Source of the DNA: Acinetobacter lwoffii
GTDB taxonomy: Bacteria; Pseudomonadota; Gammaproteobacteria; Pseudomonadales; Moraxellaceae
Assembly (NCBI RefSeq): GCF_019343495.1
Contig: NZ_CP072549.1
Coordinates: 1,240,001 to 1,304,000 of the forward strand
DNA: 64,000 nucleotides
Reading direction: 5' to 3'
A program made the position numbers and the translations under genes. Shown in pieces: positions 54,370 to 64,000 of the stretch (within the stretch, counting starts at the first letter, position 1; each line of letters opens with the position of its first letter). A model generated the notes under the pieces. It made no database searches, was not told the DNA's origin, and saw only the letters and a program-made list of their open reading frames with translations.

Positions 54370-55536
54370 ATGAAAAAGACTTTACTTTGTATTGCTTTAG
54401 CAGGGTTACTTAGTGCCTGTGGTGGTTCGGATGATAATGCCAGTACACCTCCAGCAAACAATGTTGGCACCCAAACCGGCGTACTGACGGACGGAATCAT
54501 TTCAGGGGTGACCTATATCACCAGTAGTGGTGCAACAGGAGTTACCAACGAAAAAGGAGAATTTAAATTTAATGATGATGAAAAAGTAAAATTCTTTATT
54601 GGGGGTGTACAACTCGGTGATGAAATTGAAGCAAAGGAGCGTATCACACCATTAGATTTAGTCGAAAGTGAAAATGCGCGTATCAACCTTATGGTTTTTT
54701 TACAATCCTTAGATGGAAAAGGTGATCATAGCGATGGCATTCAGATTAGTGATGACACTAAAACAGCCTTCACTGCTGTAAAGCTTAATTTTAACCAAAG
54801 TACCACCGACTTCGTAAATGAAGTTGTCACCAAAACAGCCATCACACCAGATCAGTTGATAACACCAGAAAAAGCTTCAGAAAACTTCCAAGCGACCTTC
54901 TACAAAGATATTGCCGGTACGTGGGAGATTAACCGTACCGATAACACTGCTGTGTTGATTCACATTCTGGAAGATGGACGCTATGCACTAGGTGAAGCAG
55001 AAGCAAAAGATGAGAGTGGTCAAGCAGGCATTGAAATGGGCCGCTTAAAATGGAATGCAACAACAACCGTGATTGAACCGGAAATCCTACATGACACCAA
55101 TGGTGAATGGGGACTTTCACATCCTGCCGAGAATAAACCTTATTCTTTAAACTTTAATGGAACTCAATTAATTCTTACTGAACCCGGCGTTAGTACTGAA
55201 TACCGTTTAAATCGAGTTAAGCAGTCTAATAGTCTCGTCGGCACGTGGCGACTCAATGAAACGCACCTATTTGCTTTCTTTGATAACAACTATTATTTCT
55301 TCCTAGACACTGAAGGTGGAGATGACTGTGGTTGGCCAGGAATTGAATATGGCAAATATACATTGTCAGCAAATACTCTCACCACAACCGAGGTATTATT
55401 CGATACCAACGAGTGTGGTGGATTACAAGATAGTTCAAATGGCAGCAAGACAATTGCAAGCATCAATATATCTAACAACAATCTTATCTTACATCCGCAA
55501 GGTGAAGATCCTGTAACTTTACAACGTGTTAAATAA
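54370..55536 (+). CDS. Lipoprotein with an internal duplication, unknown function
   Basis: A 388-residue lipoprotein with lipobox LSAC (Cys17). After a short linker, residues 37-90 form a Ig/carboxypeptidase-regulatory-like strand region (GVTYITSSGATGVTNEKGEF..FIGGVQLG). The C-terminal half holds two similar lipocalin-like units (about 183-280 and 291-388), each with GTW..N, a GIE.G stretch and a T..E.L.DTN turn. It is probably a surface or periplasmic protein. An IS has landed immediately before its ATG, so native transcription is likely interrupted. Translation may persist through the IS-derived GAGGA, with transcription only if the IS or upstream read-through provides it. Confidence 0.8.
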   Translation: MKKTLLCIALAGLLSACGGSDDNASTPPANNVGTQTGVLTDGIISGVTYITSSGATGVTNEKGEFKFNDDEKVKFFIGGVQLGDEIEAKERITPLDLVESENARINLMVFLQSLDGKGDHSDGIQISDDTKTAFTAVKLNFNQSTTDFVNEVVTKTAITPDQLITPEKASENFQATFYKDIAGTWEINRTDNTAVLIHILEDGRYALGEAEAKDESGQAGIEMGRLKWNATTTVIEPEILHDTNGEWGLSHPAENKPYSLNFNGTQLILTEPGVSTEYRLNRVKQSNSLVGTWRLNETHLFAFFDNNYYFFLDTEGGDDCGWPGIEYGKYTLSANTLTTTEVLFDTNECGGLQDSSNGSKTIASINISNNNLILHPQGEDPVTLQRVK

Positions 55537-55542
55537 CCCATA

Positions 55543-55576
55543 TAAACCGGCTTGAATATGAAATTCAGGCCGGTTT
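55543..55576 (+). terminator. Stem-loop after the duplicated-domain lipoprotein gene
   Basis: AAACCGGCTTGAAT pairs with ATTCAGGCCGGTTT (G-U and one offset) around a short loop. The trailing T run is short, so it is a moderate terminator overlapping the 3' end of the convergent LuxR gene. Confidence 0.65.
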
Positions 55577-56729
55577 AATCAATATGTTCAAATTGAATGG
55601 TACAACCCATCAATAAATGCATCAGTTCGATTTGCGAACAACATTGGGTTTTTTCATAAATATTTTTAAAATACGTCCGTACCGAACTCAGCGTAATGCC
55701 ACACTGTTCTGCAATATCTTCTATTTTATAACCATTAATTAACAACTCACATAAATCAAACTCTCGTTTGGAAAGCTGGTAACACTGTTGTAGGTAAGTT
55801 CTTGACAGGGAATAATGCTGGTTTTTATCCGTCATAAATAATGCAATCTGATGCTGAGCAGACTGTAAATGTTGCATATTTCTTAATTTCTTAAAGGGCA
55901 CTACCGTCAGCATGAATTGCGAGCCTGCCCCATCACTCAACGCCAGGACTCCACCCACTTCAGTTTGAATGGTCGTATCTTCCAGCAAAGCACTTTCCAG
56001 AAGCTGATCAAAACGTATCTGCTGACTATAATTGGTTTTTAGACGGTTATGTATATCCAGATCCAGACATGAACTTTGATCAAGCATCTTTTGCGCAATG
56101 GGATTGGAATAACTTAAACACAGGTTTTGATCAAGCAGTACAATTCCGGTTTTTAAACTATCCAATACGGTATACAAGCTTAAATTATCTTGCTGAATCA
56201 AGTTGATTTGCCGGTGAATTTGCAAAGCCCGGCGTAAATGAATACTGATACGTCTTAGAAAATCCAGCTCAGGCTGTTCAAAAGGCTGTACTTCAGGTGC
56301 ACGATGAATACCCAGTACCGCCCAACGATAATTCCCCCGATCCAGCAATACGCCCGCCAGATAAGATACACCGCCAGGCTTTAAACACTTCTCATAGAAC
56401 ACATAGTGATCCGTACCCGGCTGTTCTGCATAGTGCTGACAGTTATGACTTAAAGCATCGCCCATCTCGATCGCATTCCATAAGGGCATATGCAGTTTCA
56501 TATCAATCACTCTGATACGCTCCTCTTGATAAGCGGCCAGACTTTCATTCGGGATATTGTGCGTATAGACAAAGTCATAGCCTGGATTAAGCTGATCCAG
56601 ACCGGTAAAAATTGCACTCTTACTTTTAGTATAGCTCACGATATCTTTGATCACGTCCAGCCACAAAGATGGTAATACAGCAGCATCATAAATTTTTGCA
56701 ATCAGATTATTTTCTTGTTCTAATTTCAT
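55575..56729 (-). CDS. LuxR-type helix-turn-helix transcriptional regulator
   Basis: A 384-residue regulator. The C-terminal 65 residues form a GerE/LuxR DNA-binding domain (LSKREFDLCELLINGYKIEDIAEQCGITLSSVRTYFKNIYEK). The N-terminal 300 residues look like a sensory region with PAS-like character (VLDSLKTGIVLLDQNLCLSYSNPIAQKML). No receiver domain and no membrane segment are seen, so it likely senses a small molecule in the cytoplasm. GGAGGGG precedes the ATG. It is divergent from the NlpE-like gene, which is a natural candidate target. Confidence 0.85.
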   Translation of the reverse strand: MKLEQENNLIAKIYDAAVLPSLWLDVIKDIVSYTKSKSAIFTGLDQLNPGYDFVYTHNIPNESLAAYQEERIRVIDMKLHMPLWNAIEMGDALSHNCQHYAEQPGTDHYVFYEKCLKPGGVSYLAGVLLDRGNYRWAVLGIHRAPEVQPFEQPELDFLRRISIHLRRALQIHRQINLIQQDNLSLYTVLDSLKTGIVLLDQNLCLSYSNPIAQKMLDQSSCLDLDIHNRLKTNYSQQIRFDQLLESALLEDTTIQTEVGGVLALSDGAGSQFMLTVVPFKKLRNMQHLQSAQHQIALFMTDKNQHYSLSRTYLQQCYQLSKREFDLCELLINGYKIEDIAEQCGITLSSVRTYFKNIYEKTQCCSQIELMHLLMGCTIQFEHID

Positions 56730-56956
56730 TATCCCCTCCGCATTATAATTATTTTCTAATCATAGCGTTCAGAATTGGTTAACGAAACAGCATAAAGTGA
56801 CTTTAAACTTGGCTAAAAATTCTTAAATCCTGCTCACTTATCAATAACTCTGGCCTCATTCACCTAATGAATCAAACTTTAACAAGATTGCCCTATTTAT
56901 CTGTACTGACTACTTTTAATGTAATTCATAACAAATAATTTAATAGGGTTAAAACA

Positions 56957-57451
56957 ATGAAAAAATTAACGCTTACTGCTGCGATAGCAGTCGTTCTTGC
57001 AGGAGCTTTAACCGCCTGTTCAAAGCCCAATGATAATGAGCCGATGAGTAATAATGCTCAATCCAGCCCAGCCATGATGGAGCAAAATAACGCGAATACC
57101 AGTGTGAACCGTGCTGATAGCGCAGAAACTTCGCTAGATTGGGCAGGTGAATACGAAGGTGTTTTTCCTTGTGCTGACTGTGAAGGGATTAAGGTCGAGC
57201 TAGATCTCAATCCGGATAAAACCTATGAGCTAAATGAGGAATATTTAGGTAAAGCTGGAAATAATGAGACGGAAACTAAAGGTAGTTTCAGTTTTGACCC
57301 TCAAGATCCTTCAATCATCACATTAGATAACAAAGCTGAAAACCGTAAATTCTTTGTTGGTGAAAATTTTGTTGAAGCACGCGAGATGAAATCAGGTAAA
57401 AAAATCGACAGTAATTTAAATTATAAATTAGTTAAAAAGTCCGCATCATAA
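56957..57451 (+). CDS. NlpE-like copper-resistance lipoprotein
   Basis: A 164-residue lipoprotein with lipobox LTAC (Cys21) and an Asn/Ser-rich linker. The NlpE N-terminal domain follows, with the diagnostic YEGVFPCADCEGIKVELDL (CxxC), a TYEL..EYLG strand and GSFSFDP. In E. coli the larger NlpE activates the Cpx envelope-stress system and links to copper. This form has only the N-terminal domain, as in many non-enteric bacteria. It is divergent from the LuxR-type gene, and a strong terminator follows. Confidence 0.85.
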   Translation: MKKLTLTAAIAVVLAGALTACSKPNDNEPMSNNAQSSPAMMEQNNANTSVNRADSAETSLDWAGEYEGVFPCADCEGIKVELDLNPDKTYELNEEYLGKAGNNETETKGSFSFDPQDPSIITLDNKAENRKFFVGENFVEAREMKSGKKIDSNLNYKLVKKSAS

Positions 57452-57463
57452 TTTTGTAAACGC

Positions 57464-57497
57464 ATAAAAAAATCCCCGCTATTGCGGGGATTTTTTA
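57464..57497. terminator. Bidirectional terminator between the NlpE-like gene and groEL
   Basis: AAAAAATCCCCGC-TATT-GCGGGGATTTTTT stem, very GC-rich at its core. Confidence 0.95.
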
Positions 57498-57517
57498 TGA
57501 AATGCTCGGATGATGAA

Positions 57518-59212
<1,695 letters not shown>

Positions 59213-59222
59213 TTAGCGCAGA

Positions 59223-59513
59223 TTAAGCTTCTAATACCGCTAAAATGTCAGATTCTTTCATGATTAAAAGCTCTTCGCCATTTACTTTTACAGTAGTGCC
59301 TGCATAAGTACCGAACAATACTTTGTCGCCAACTTTTACGTCTAACGCGCGTACGCCATTGTCAGTGATTTGACCATTACCAACTGCAATGATTTCACCT
59401 TGAGCAGGTTTTTCAGCAGCCGAACCTGGAAGTAAAATGCCCCCAGCTGTTTTAGTTTCTTCTTCAACACGACGAATAACAACGCGGTCATGTAATGGAC
59501 GAATGTTGCTCAT
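59223..59513 (-). CDS. groS: Co-chaperonin GroES
   Basis: A 96-residue subunit of the heptameric lid for Gro[18 protein letters not shown] at the start, the mobile loop [14 protein letters not shown] and the C-terminal [20 protein letters not shown] are typical. GGAG lies 6 nt before the ATG at 59513; an in-frame ATG four codons upstream (59525) would overlap that GGAG and is less likely. It heads the groES-groEL operon with a sigma-32-like promoter about 90 bp upstream. Confidence 0.97.
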   Translation of the reverse strand: MSNIRPLHDRVVIRRVEEETKTAGGILLPGSAAEKPAQGEIIAVGNGQITDNGVRALDVKVGDKVLFGTYAGTTVKVNGEELLIMKESDILAVLEA

Positions 59514-59580
59514 AAATAACTCCATCAGACTAAGTCTTTTTTAGGTCACTGATGACGACTTAATTATTCCATGGGTCATC

Positions 59581-59596
59581 ATCAAAAATTTTTGAT
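59581..59596. promoter_or_regulatory. Perfect palindrome in the groES leader
   Basis: ATCAAAAATTTTTGAT is a perfect 16-bp palindrome lying just downstream of the predicted transcription start of groES. It is not the CIRCE element. It could be an operator or form a weak mRNA stem. Confidence 0.5.
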
Positions 59597-59603
59597 GTCA
59601 CTT

Positions 59604-59633
59604 TTATGGAGATGGAATAAAACGCTTCAAGGG
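59604..59633 (-). promoter_or_regulatory. Sigma-32 (heat-shock) promoter of groESL
   Basis: On the minus strand CCCTTGAAG (59633-59625) is followed by CTCCATAA (59611-59604) with about 14 bp between CTTGAA and CTCCAT. This closely matches the E. coli groE promoter layout (CTTGAA-N13-CCCCAT). Confidence 0.75.
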
Positions 59634-59681
59634 CAAAAATGAAAAAAAATTGGTTTTTTTTAACGAATCATAGGTTTTCGT

Positions 59682-60458
59682 CTATTTATTCGGCAGATCA
59701 GCCTTCAACATAAAGGCTTGTGCCACTTCATCGAATAAATATTGAGAAATTTTTCCTGTGGCATCAATCAGATTAAAGCTGTTCGGTTCATCTTTATGTA
59801 GACGATTTGACGCAGAAGTCCCTGCATGTACATCATATACAGGATGATCCATCCCCAATCCGAACATCTGATTCAAATCATAAATCGCCGGTTGATGCAG
59901 ATGCCCATGCAACACCGCAAACAGACCATGCTCTGCCCAGGCCTCTAAAGCAATTTTGGCCATCAATGGGCTGTCCTTGAAACCGCGCTTATTTTGAAAA
60001 GGCACATAAAAAGGCTGATGGCTGACAATGATTTTTAATTTGGACGCAGGTGCCTGCGCCAGCGTCAGGTCAATACGCTGAATCTGCTCAAGGGATAAAT
60101 GCCCTTTGGTATGATATCGACGTCGGATCGAATTCACCCCAATCAGATAAAAATTTTCAGTTTCAAATATTGGCTCCAATTCACCAAAAAAAATCTGGTA
60201 ACGGGTAAATGGATTGAAAAGCCGATTCCACAAATGATAGAGCGGAATATCATGATTCCCCGGGATCACCATATAAGGCGTATTGAGCTGATCTAAAAAT
60301 TTTTTGCAGGCAAAGAATTGACCCAAACGTGCGCGCTGAGTCAGGTCACCACTGATGACGACGGCTTCAAGTGGATGGGTCTGACAGAAATGCCGAATCG
60401 CTTCTAAACACTCCGGCTTCTCTGTTCCAAAATGCAGATCAGACAGATGCAGGATCAT
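59682..60458 (-). CDS. Calcineurin-like metallophosphoesterase
   Basis: A 258-residue dinuclear-metal phosphoesterase. The five standard motifs are in order: HLSDLHFG, VISGDLTQR, IPGNHDIP, IVSHQPFY and LHGHLHQP. It is related to cyclic-nucleotide phosphodiesterases such as CpdA and to UDP-diacylglucosamine hydrolases, but it lacks features that would decide the substrate. It overlaps the end of the lipid-kinase gene upstream by 20 bp, so the two are cotranscribed. A role in lipid or lipid-phosphate metabolism is possible from this context. Confidence 0.85.
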   Translation of the reverse strand: MILHLSDLHFGTEKPECLEAIRHFCQTHPLEAVVISGDLTQRARLGQFFACKKFLDQLNTPYMVIPGNHDIPLYHLWNRLFNPFTRYQIFFGELEPIFETENFYLIGVNSIRRRYHTKGHLSLEQIQRIDLTLAQAPASKLKIIVSHQPFYVPFQNKRGFKDSPLMAKIALEAWAEHGLFAVLHGHLHQPAIYDLNQMFGLGMDHPVYDVHAGTSASNRLHKDEPNSFNLIDATGKISQYLFDEVAQAFMLKADLPNK

Positions 60459-61377
60459 GTGGCACCATTACGTTTAGGCTATCTTTTAATACAGAAATAT
60501 TGAGTGGCGGGGCCATTTCCACAATTTCCCCATCAATCGCTACCATCAGTTTCTTGGCTCGGGATTCGATTCGAACTTGATCGGCTGCAAAACTATAAAC
60601 ATCCGATGCCTGGTCAATCTTGCCACGAATCAGCTGATACACTAGCTTAAATAAAGTAAGCTTATCACTTTTAGAAACTACAACTCCCGCCACTTTGCCT
60701 TTTTCAGCCGCTTCTGCAATGCGCATTTTCATATCCGCCAGTTGCAAGGGATTATTGCCAAAAAAAATCAGTGGTGTTTTTACCGGATATTTCTTTTGAT
60801 CCACCCAGATTTTTAGTTTTAATTCTTTACGGTCGCGAATTAAAACATCCAGTGCAGAAGTATAGGCATGTAGCGGTAAGCGACCAAAAATACGATTATA
60901 GTCTTCACGTTTTTTAATAAATAAAGGATATAGACCTAAACTGGCATTATTCAGATAAATTTCCTGATTGATACGAGCAACATTCATACGTTGTGGCTGT
61001 CCTGTCGCAATCACTTTTGCCGCTTCAAGCAAATCCAGCGGAATCCCCAATAATCTGGCCACATAGTTAAAAGTCCCTAAAGGCAAAATACCGACAGGAA
61101 TTTGCGTATTCAACACATGTTTGGCGACTGTATTTAAAGTGCCATCTCCGCCTGCCGCAACGATGATTCCTGACTCGCTAGATGCCAAATGCTGTTCAAG
61201 CACCTCAACCATAATTTTATCAAATTGCTGTGAATCATTGATTTCATAAGCTTTAGTTTGATAACCCTGTGCTGAAAATATATCGATCAGCTGTTCATAA
61301 ATGCCTTCTGGCCCCTGTATGCGAAAACCAGCTTTATGATTAAAAATCAGCGATAAGGGTTTAGATTGATTAGACAT
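60439..61377 (-). CDS. Diacylglycerol/lipid kinase family protein (YegS-like)
   Basis: A soluble lipid kinase of about 312 residues from the DAGK catalytic family. It has the N-terminal LIFNHKAGF motif, the nucleotide-binding VAAGGDGTLNTVA loop, and GILPLGTFNYVARLLGIP. The C-terminal half has the family beta-sandwich with MVAIDGEIVEMAPP near the end. Such enzymes phosphorylate diacylglycerol, phosphatidylglycerol or sphingoid lipids; the substrate here is unknown. The start is uncertain: ATG at 61377 begins just before the domain but lacks a Shine-Dalgarno sequence, while an ATG at 61410 and a TTG at 61464 are also in frame. It precedes the metallophosphoesterase gene. Confidence 0.8.
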   Translation of the reverse strand: MSNQSKPLSLIFNHKAGFRIQGPEGIYEQLIDIFSAQGYQTKAYEINDSQQFDKIMVEVLEQHLASSESGIIVAAGGDGTLNTVAKHVLNTQIPVGILPLGTFNYVARLLGIPLDLLEAAKVIATGQPQRMNVARINQEIYLNNASLGLYPLFIKKREDYNRIFGRLPLHAYTSALDVLIRDRKELKLKIWVDQKKYPVKTPLIFFGNNPLQLADMKMRIAEAAEKGKVAGVVVSKSDKLTLFKLVYQLIRGKIDQASDVYSFAADQVRIESRAKKLMVAIDGEIVEMAPPLNISVLKDSLNVMVPHDPASV

Positions 61378-61794
61378 TTTTCGCGCAATTTCATTGAAGC
61401 CTATTGGCATTTTGTCCAACTCATAGACAATTAACAGTGGCTTTATGTAAAATTCAAATGGCAACCATTTATTTAATCAATAATGAATATTAGAGATCTT
61501 ATAAAATTAAGATAATGATTTTAATATTAATTTTTAAAATAAATACCATCCATCATTTAAATAAATAGAATCAATAATTCAAATATTTAGTTTTATCTTG
61601 TTGTTTTACTTATATTTATAAATAAAATAGCATTATATTCCAAAAGAAATCTAGCACTTCTTTGGTCTTATTTTTTTTATCATTTTATGCTTTAATACAG
61701 CCACTTTTTTTCATATTTCATCTGGGCGATATTTTTTATTGCTCGGATTGTACTTTGTACATCTAATTTGTACACATTTGAGATAGGCCTCACC
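61378..61794. other. Divergent AT-rich region with TGTAC repeats before pckG
   Basis: About 330-415 bp, depending on the lipid-kinase start, and extremely AT-rich in its left part. Near pckG it contains three TGTAC(A/T) units at 61749-61754, 61756-61761 and 61769-61774; the last two are perfect TGTACA palindromes spaced by 7 bp. They lie 20-46 bp before the pckG start and may be a regulator site. No other gene was seen. Confidence 0.55.
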
Positions 61795-63624
61795 ATGACC
61801 CAAGTGAACGCACCAGAATTCGTTCGTCACCCTAAGCTTATTGCTTGGGTGGAAGAGATTGCTAAATTAACAAAACCAGCAAAAATTGAATGGTGTGACG
61901 GTAGCGCAGAAGAATATCAACGTTATATCGACTTGATGATCGCTAACGGCACAATGCAAGCGCTGAATCAAGAAACTCATCCTGGTTCTTATCTTGCAAA
62001 TTCTGATCCTTCTGACGTAGCACGTGTTGAAGATCGTACTTACATCTGTTCTGAAAACAAAGACGATGCTGGCGCGACCAACAACTGGGAAGCACCTGCT
62101 GTCATGCGCGAAAAATTGAACGGTTTATTTGACGGTTCAATGGCAGGTCGTACACTTTATGTGGTTCCATTCTCAATGGGTCCATTGGGTTCTCATATCG
62201 CTCATATCGGTATCGAGTTAACTGACTCTCCTTACGTTGCAGTAAGCATGTCTAAAATGGCTCGTATGGGTAAAGCTGTTTATGACGTTCTTGGTACTGA
62301 CGGTGAATACGTTCCTTGCGTACACACTGTAGGTGCTCCGCTTGCGAACGGCGAAAAAGATGTTGCATGGCCTTGCAACAAAGAAAAATACATCGTGCAT
62401 TACCCAGAAACTCGTGAGATCTGGTCTTATGGTTCTGGTTATGGCGGTAACGCATTATTGGGTAAAAAATGCCTGGCATTACGTATTGCATCATTTATGG
62501 GTCGTCAACAAGGCTGGTTAGCTGAACACATGCTGATCCTTGGCGTGACCAATCCACAAGGCGAAAAACACTACATCGCAGCTGCATTCCCATCTGCATG
62601 TGGTAAAACAAACTTCGCTATGTTGATTCCACCAGCTGGCTATGAAGGCTGGAAGATTGAAACTGTAGGTGACGATATTGCCTGGATCAAACCAGGTGAA
62701 GACGGTCGCTTATATGCAATCAACCCTGAAGCTGGCTTCTTCGGTGTAGCGCCTGGTACCAATACTAAAACCAACCCGAACTGTATGGCAACCATGCACA
62801 AAGACGTGATTTATACCAACGTTGCTGTGACTGACAACGGTGAAGTTTGGTGGGAAGGTCTGACTAAAGAAGCGCCTGCTAACTTGACTAACTGGAAAGG
62901 TCAACCACACACTGGCGAAGAAAAAGCAGCGCATCCAAACGCACGTTTCACAGTATCTGCTGGCCAGTGCCCTTCTATTGATGCTGACTGGGAAAATCCA
63001 GCAGGTGTTCCAATCTCTGCGTTCATCTTCGGTGGTCGTCGTGCAGACACAGTGCCTCTAATTTCAGAAGCATTTGACTGGGTTGACGGTGTTTACAAAG
63101 CTGCAACGATGGGCTCTGAAACAACTGCTGCTGCTGTTGGTCAACAAGGTGTTGTTCGTCGTGACCCGTTCGCGATGCTTCCATTCGCGGGCTACAACAT
63201 GGCAGATTACTTCACGCACTGGTTAGAAATGGGTGAGCAAGTGGGTGCGAAAGCTGCTGCTGCTGGCAACAAACTTCCAGGTATCTACAACGTGAACTGG
63301 TTCCGTCGTGATGCTGAAGGCAACTTCGTATGGCCTGGTTTCGGCCAAAACATGCGTGTTCTTGAGTGGATCATTGACCGTTGTGAAGGTCGTGCTGATG
63401 CTGTTGAAACACCAATCGGCCTAGTTCCTACTTACGAACAGCTGAACTGGACTGGTTCTGACTTCACTAAAGAACAGTTTGACCTAGTAACTTCTCAAGA
63501 CAAAGATCAATGGATCAAAGAGCTTGAAAGCCATACTGAATTGTTCGATAAGTTAGGTGAGCGTTTACCGGAAGCGTTAAAAACTCGTCAAGCAGAACTT
63601 ATTGCTGCGGTTAAATCTGCTTAA
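61795..63624 (+). CDS. pckG: Phosphoenolpyruvate carboxykinase (GTP)
   Basis: A 609-residue GTP-dependent enzyme that converts oxaloacetate to phosphoenolpyruvate for gluconeogenesis. The PEPCK P-loop [13 protein letters not shown] is present with the hyper-reactive Cys269 and Lys271. SMGPLGS, the metal-binding [32 protein letters not shown] stretch and [11 protein letters not shown] match the GTP class, which is the form used by Acinetobacter (E. coli uses the ATP type). ATG at 61795 is preceded by AGGCCTCACC. A terminator follows. TGTAC repeats upstream may be regulatory. Confidence 0.96.
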   Translation: MTQVNAPEFVRHPKLIAWVEEIAKLTKPAKIEWCDGSAEEYQRYIDLMIANGTMQALNQETHPGSYLANSDPSDVARVEDRTYICSENKDDAGATNNWEAPAVMREKLNGLFDGSMAGRTLYVVPFSMGPLGSHIAHIGIELTDSPYVAVSMSKMARMGKAVYDVLGTDGEYVPCVHTVGAPLANGEKDVAWPCNKEKYIVHYPETREIWSYGSGYGGNALLGKKCLALRIASFMGRQQGWLAEHMLILGVTNPQGEKHYIAAAFPSACGKTNFAMLIPPAGYEGWKIETVGDDIAWIKPGEDGRLYAINPEAGFFGVAPGTNTKTNPNCMATMHKDVIYTNVAVTDNGEVWWEGLTKEAPANLTNWKGQPHTGEEKAAHPNARFTVSAGQCPSIDADWENPAGVPISAFIFGGRRADTVPLISEAFDWVDGVYKAATMGSETTAAAVGQQGVVRRDPFAMLPFAGYNMADYFTHWLEMGEQVGAKAAAAGNKLPGIYNVNWFRRDAEGNFVWPGFGQNMRVLEWIIDRCEGRADAVETPIGLVPTYEQLNWTGSDFTKEQFDLVTSQDKDQWIKELESHTELFDKLGERLPEALKTRQAELIAAVKSA

Positions 63625-63636
63625 TTGCTGATTTAA

Positions 63637-63667
63637 TTAAAAAAGGTCGCGTAAGCGGCCTTTTTTA
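63637..63667 (+). terminator. Terminator after pckG
   Basis: AAAAAAGGTCGC-GTAA-GCGGCCTTTTTT stem with one G-U pair. Confidence 0.9.
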
Positions 63668-63758
63668 TTGGCTGTTTAAACAATTGATCACAATTGACCA
63701 GAGCAGCAGTTTAAGCAAAATATGGCATACTTAAGCCAAGACTTCAGGAACTATAAAT

Positions 63759-64000
63759 ATGAAAAGAACAACAGTAATTTTGGCTATGGCTGCGAGCAGT
63801 TTCGTACTGAGTGCATGTCAGACCACACCCCATCAATTCAATGGACAAAGTGGCTATGAAATTCTGGAACGTTCAGGCAATACAGCAACCTTGAGCTACA
63901 CCCTCTCAGGACGACCAAGCCAGGATGAAAATCGCTTGCAAGCCGCTTGCAGACACGTATTAGGAAATTCCAAAACTTACAACATCCAGATTTTAAGCAC
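63759..64000 (+). CDS. Lipoprotein of unknown function (3' end outside window)
   Basis: The first 80 codons of a gene that runs off the window. The signal peptide ends with lipobox LSAC (Cys20), followed by a mature part beginning QTTPHQFNGQSGYEIL. A Cys in QAACRHVLG may pair with a later residue. AGGAA lies about 9 nt before the ATG. The short mature sequence has strands and one helix but no family that I recognise. Confidence 0.75.
   Translation, partial: MKRTTVILAMAASSFVLSACQTTPHQFNGQSGYEILERSGNTATLSYTLSGRPSQDENRLQAACRHVLGNSKTYNIQILS

Noticed and set aside
59581..59596. CIRCE operator for HrcA
   Set aside because: The palindrome lacks the CIRCE half-sites (TTAGCACTC-N9-GAGTGCTAA); a sigma-32 promoter is present instead.

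Overview
The window is a stretch of chromosome from a gammaproteobacterium of the Moraxellaceae, almost certainly the genus Acinetobacter. This rests on the AT-rich intergenic DNA, an RNase HI-DnaQ fusion, the neighbourhoods mltD / rnhA-dnaQ / fimL-nudC and pepP / ygfB / zapA / 6S RNA (both also known in Pseudomonas), an rsmI-lpoA-yraN-dolP cluster, a GTP-type PEP carboxykinase, and many small lipoproteins of Acinetobacter style. The species cannot be fixed from the sequence alone. Most of the window is core genome; no prophage, CRISPR array, tRNA or rRNA gene was found.

Layout. 1-9 kb: the end of an unidentified gene, an Old-Yellow-Enzyme-type oxidoreductase, then a minus-strand run of mltD-yejA-yejB-yejE (a lytic transglycosylase with a peptide or muropeptide importer that lacks its ATPase gene here). 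9-13 kb: rnhA-dnaQ fusion, fimL and nudC. 13-17 kb: an alpha/beta hydrolase and the envelope cluster dolP, yraN, lpoA, divergent from rsmI. 17-25 kb: a SutA-like acidic protein, two ubiquinone-pathway hydroxylases, a GNAT enzyme, a DUF378 protein, pepP, ygfB, a coiled-coil protein, zapA and the 6S RNA gene with a clear promoter. 25-34 kb: an all-minus-strand block (Pmp3-like protein, sugar-dehydrogenase-like lipoprotein, FCD-GntR regulator, urea carboxylase, exported protein, VOC protein) that separates 6S RNA from its usual partner ygfA. 34-44 kb: ygfA, lon with a possible heat-shock promoter, an M28 peptidase, rlmH, a DODA-type dioxygenase, a META-domain lipoprotein, gdhA with a TTG start, an orphan rnfB-like gene and nth. 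44-53 kb: adk, a DUF445 protein, a small outer-membrane protein, mrdA (PBP2), rsmD, a charged lipoprotein, an 11-copy octamer repeat, a TSUP permease, an SDR enzyme, a small lipoprotein and an acyltransferase. 53-64 kb: an IS5-family element inserted exactly between the ribosome-binding site and the start codon of a lipoprotein gene, a LuxR-type regulator divergent from an NlpE-like lipoprotein, groES-groEL with a sigma-32-type promoter, a metallophosphoesterase, a lipid kinase, pckG and the start of another lipoprotein.

Functional themes are envelope and peptidoglycan maintenance (MltD, YejABE, LpoA, DolP, PBP2), protein quality control (Lon, GroESL), stationary-phase control of RNA polymerase (6S RNA, SutA-like protein), ubiquinone synthesis, and central nitrogen and carbon nodes (GdhA, urea carboxylase, PckG). 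No wholly new multi-gene system is evident. The strongest unusual signals are the IS whose terminal repeat replaces the native Shine-Dalgarno sequence, and the perfect (CTTTTATG)x11 tract in a divergent promoter region.
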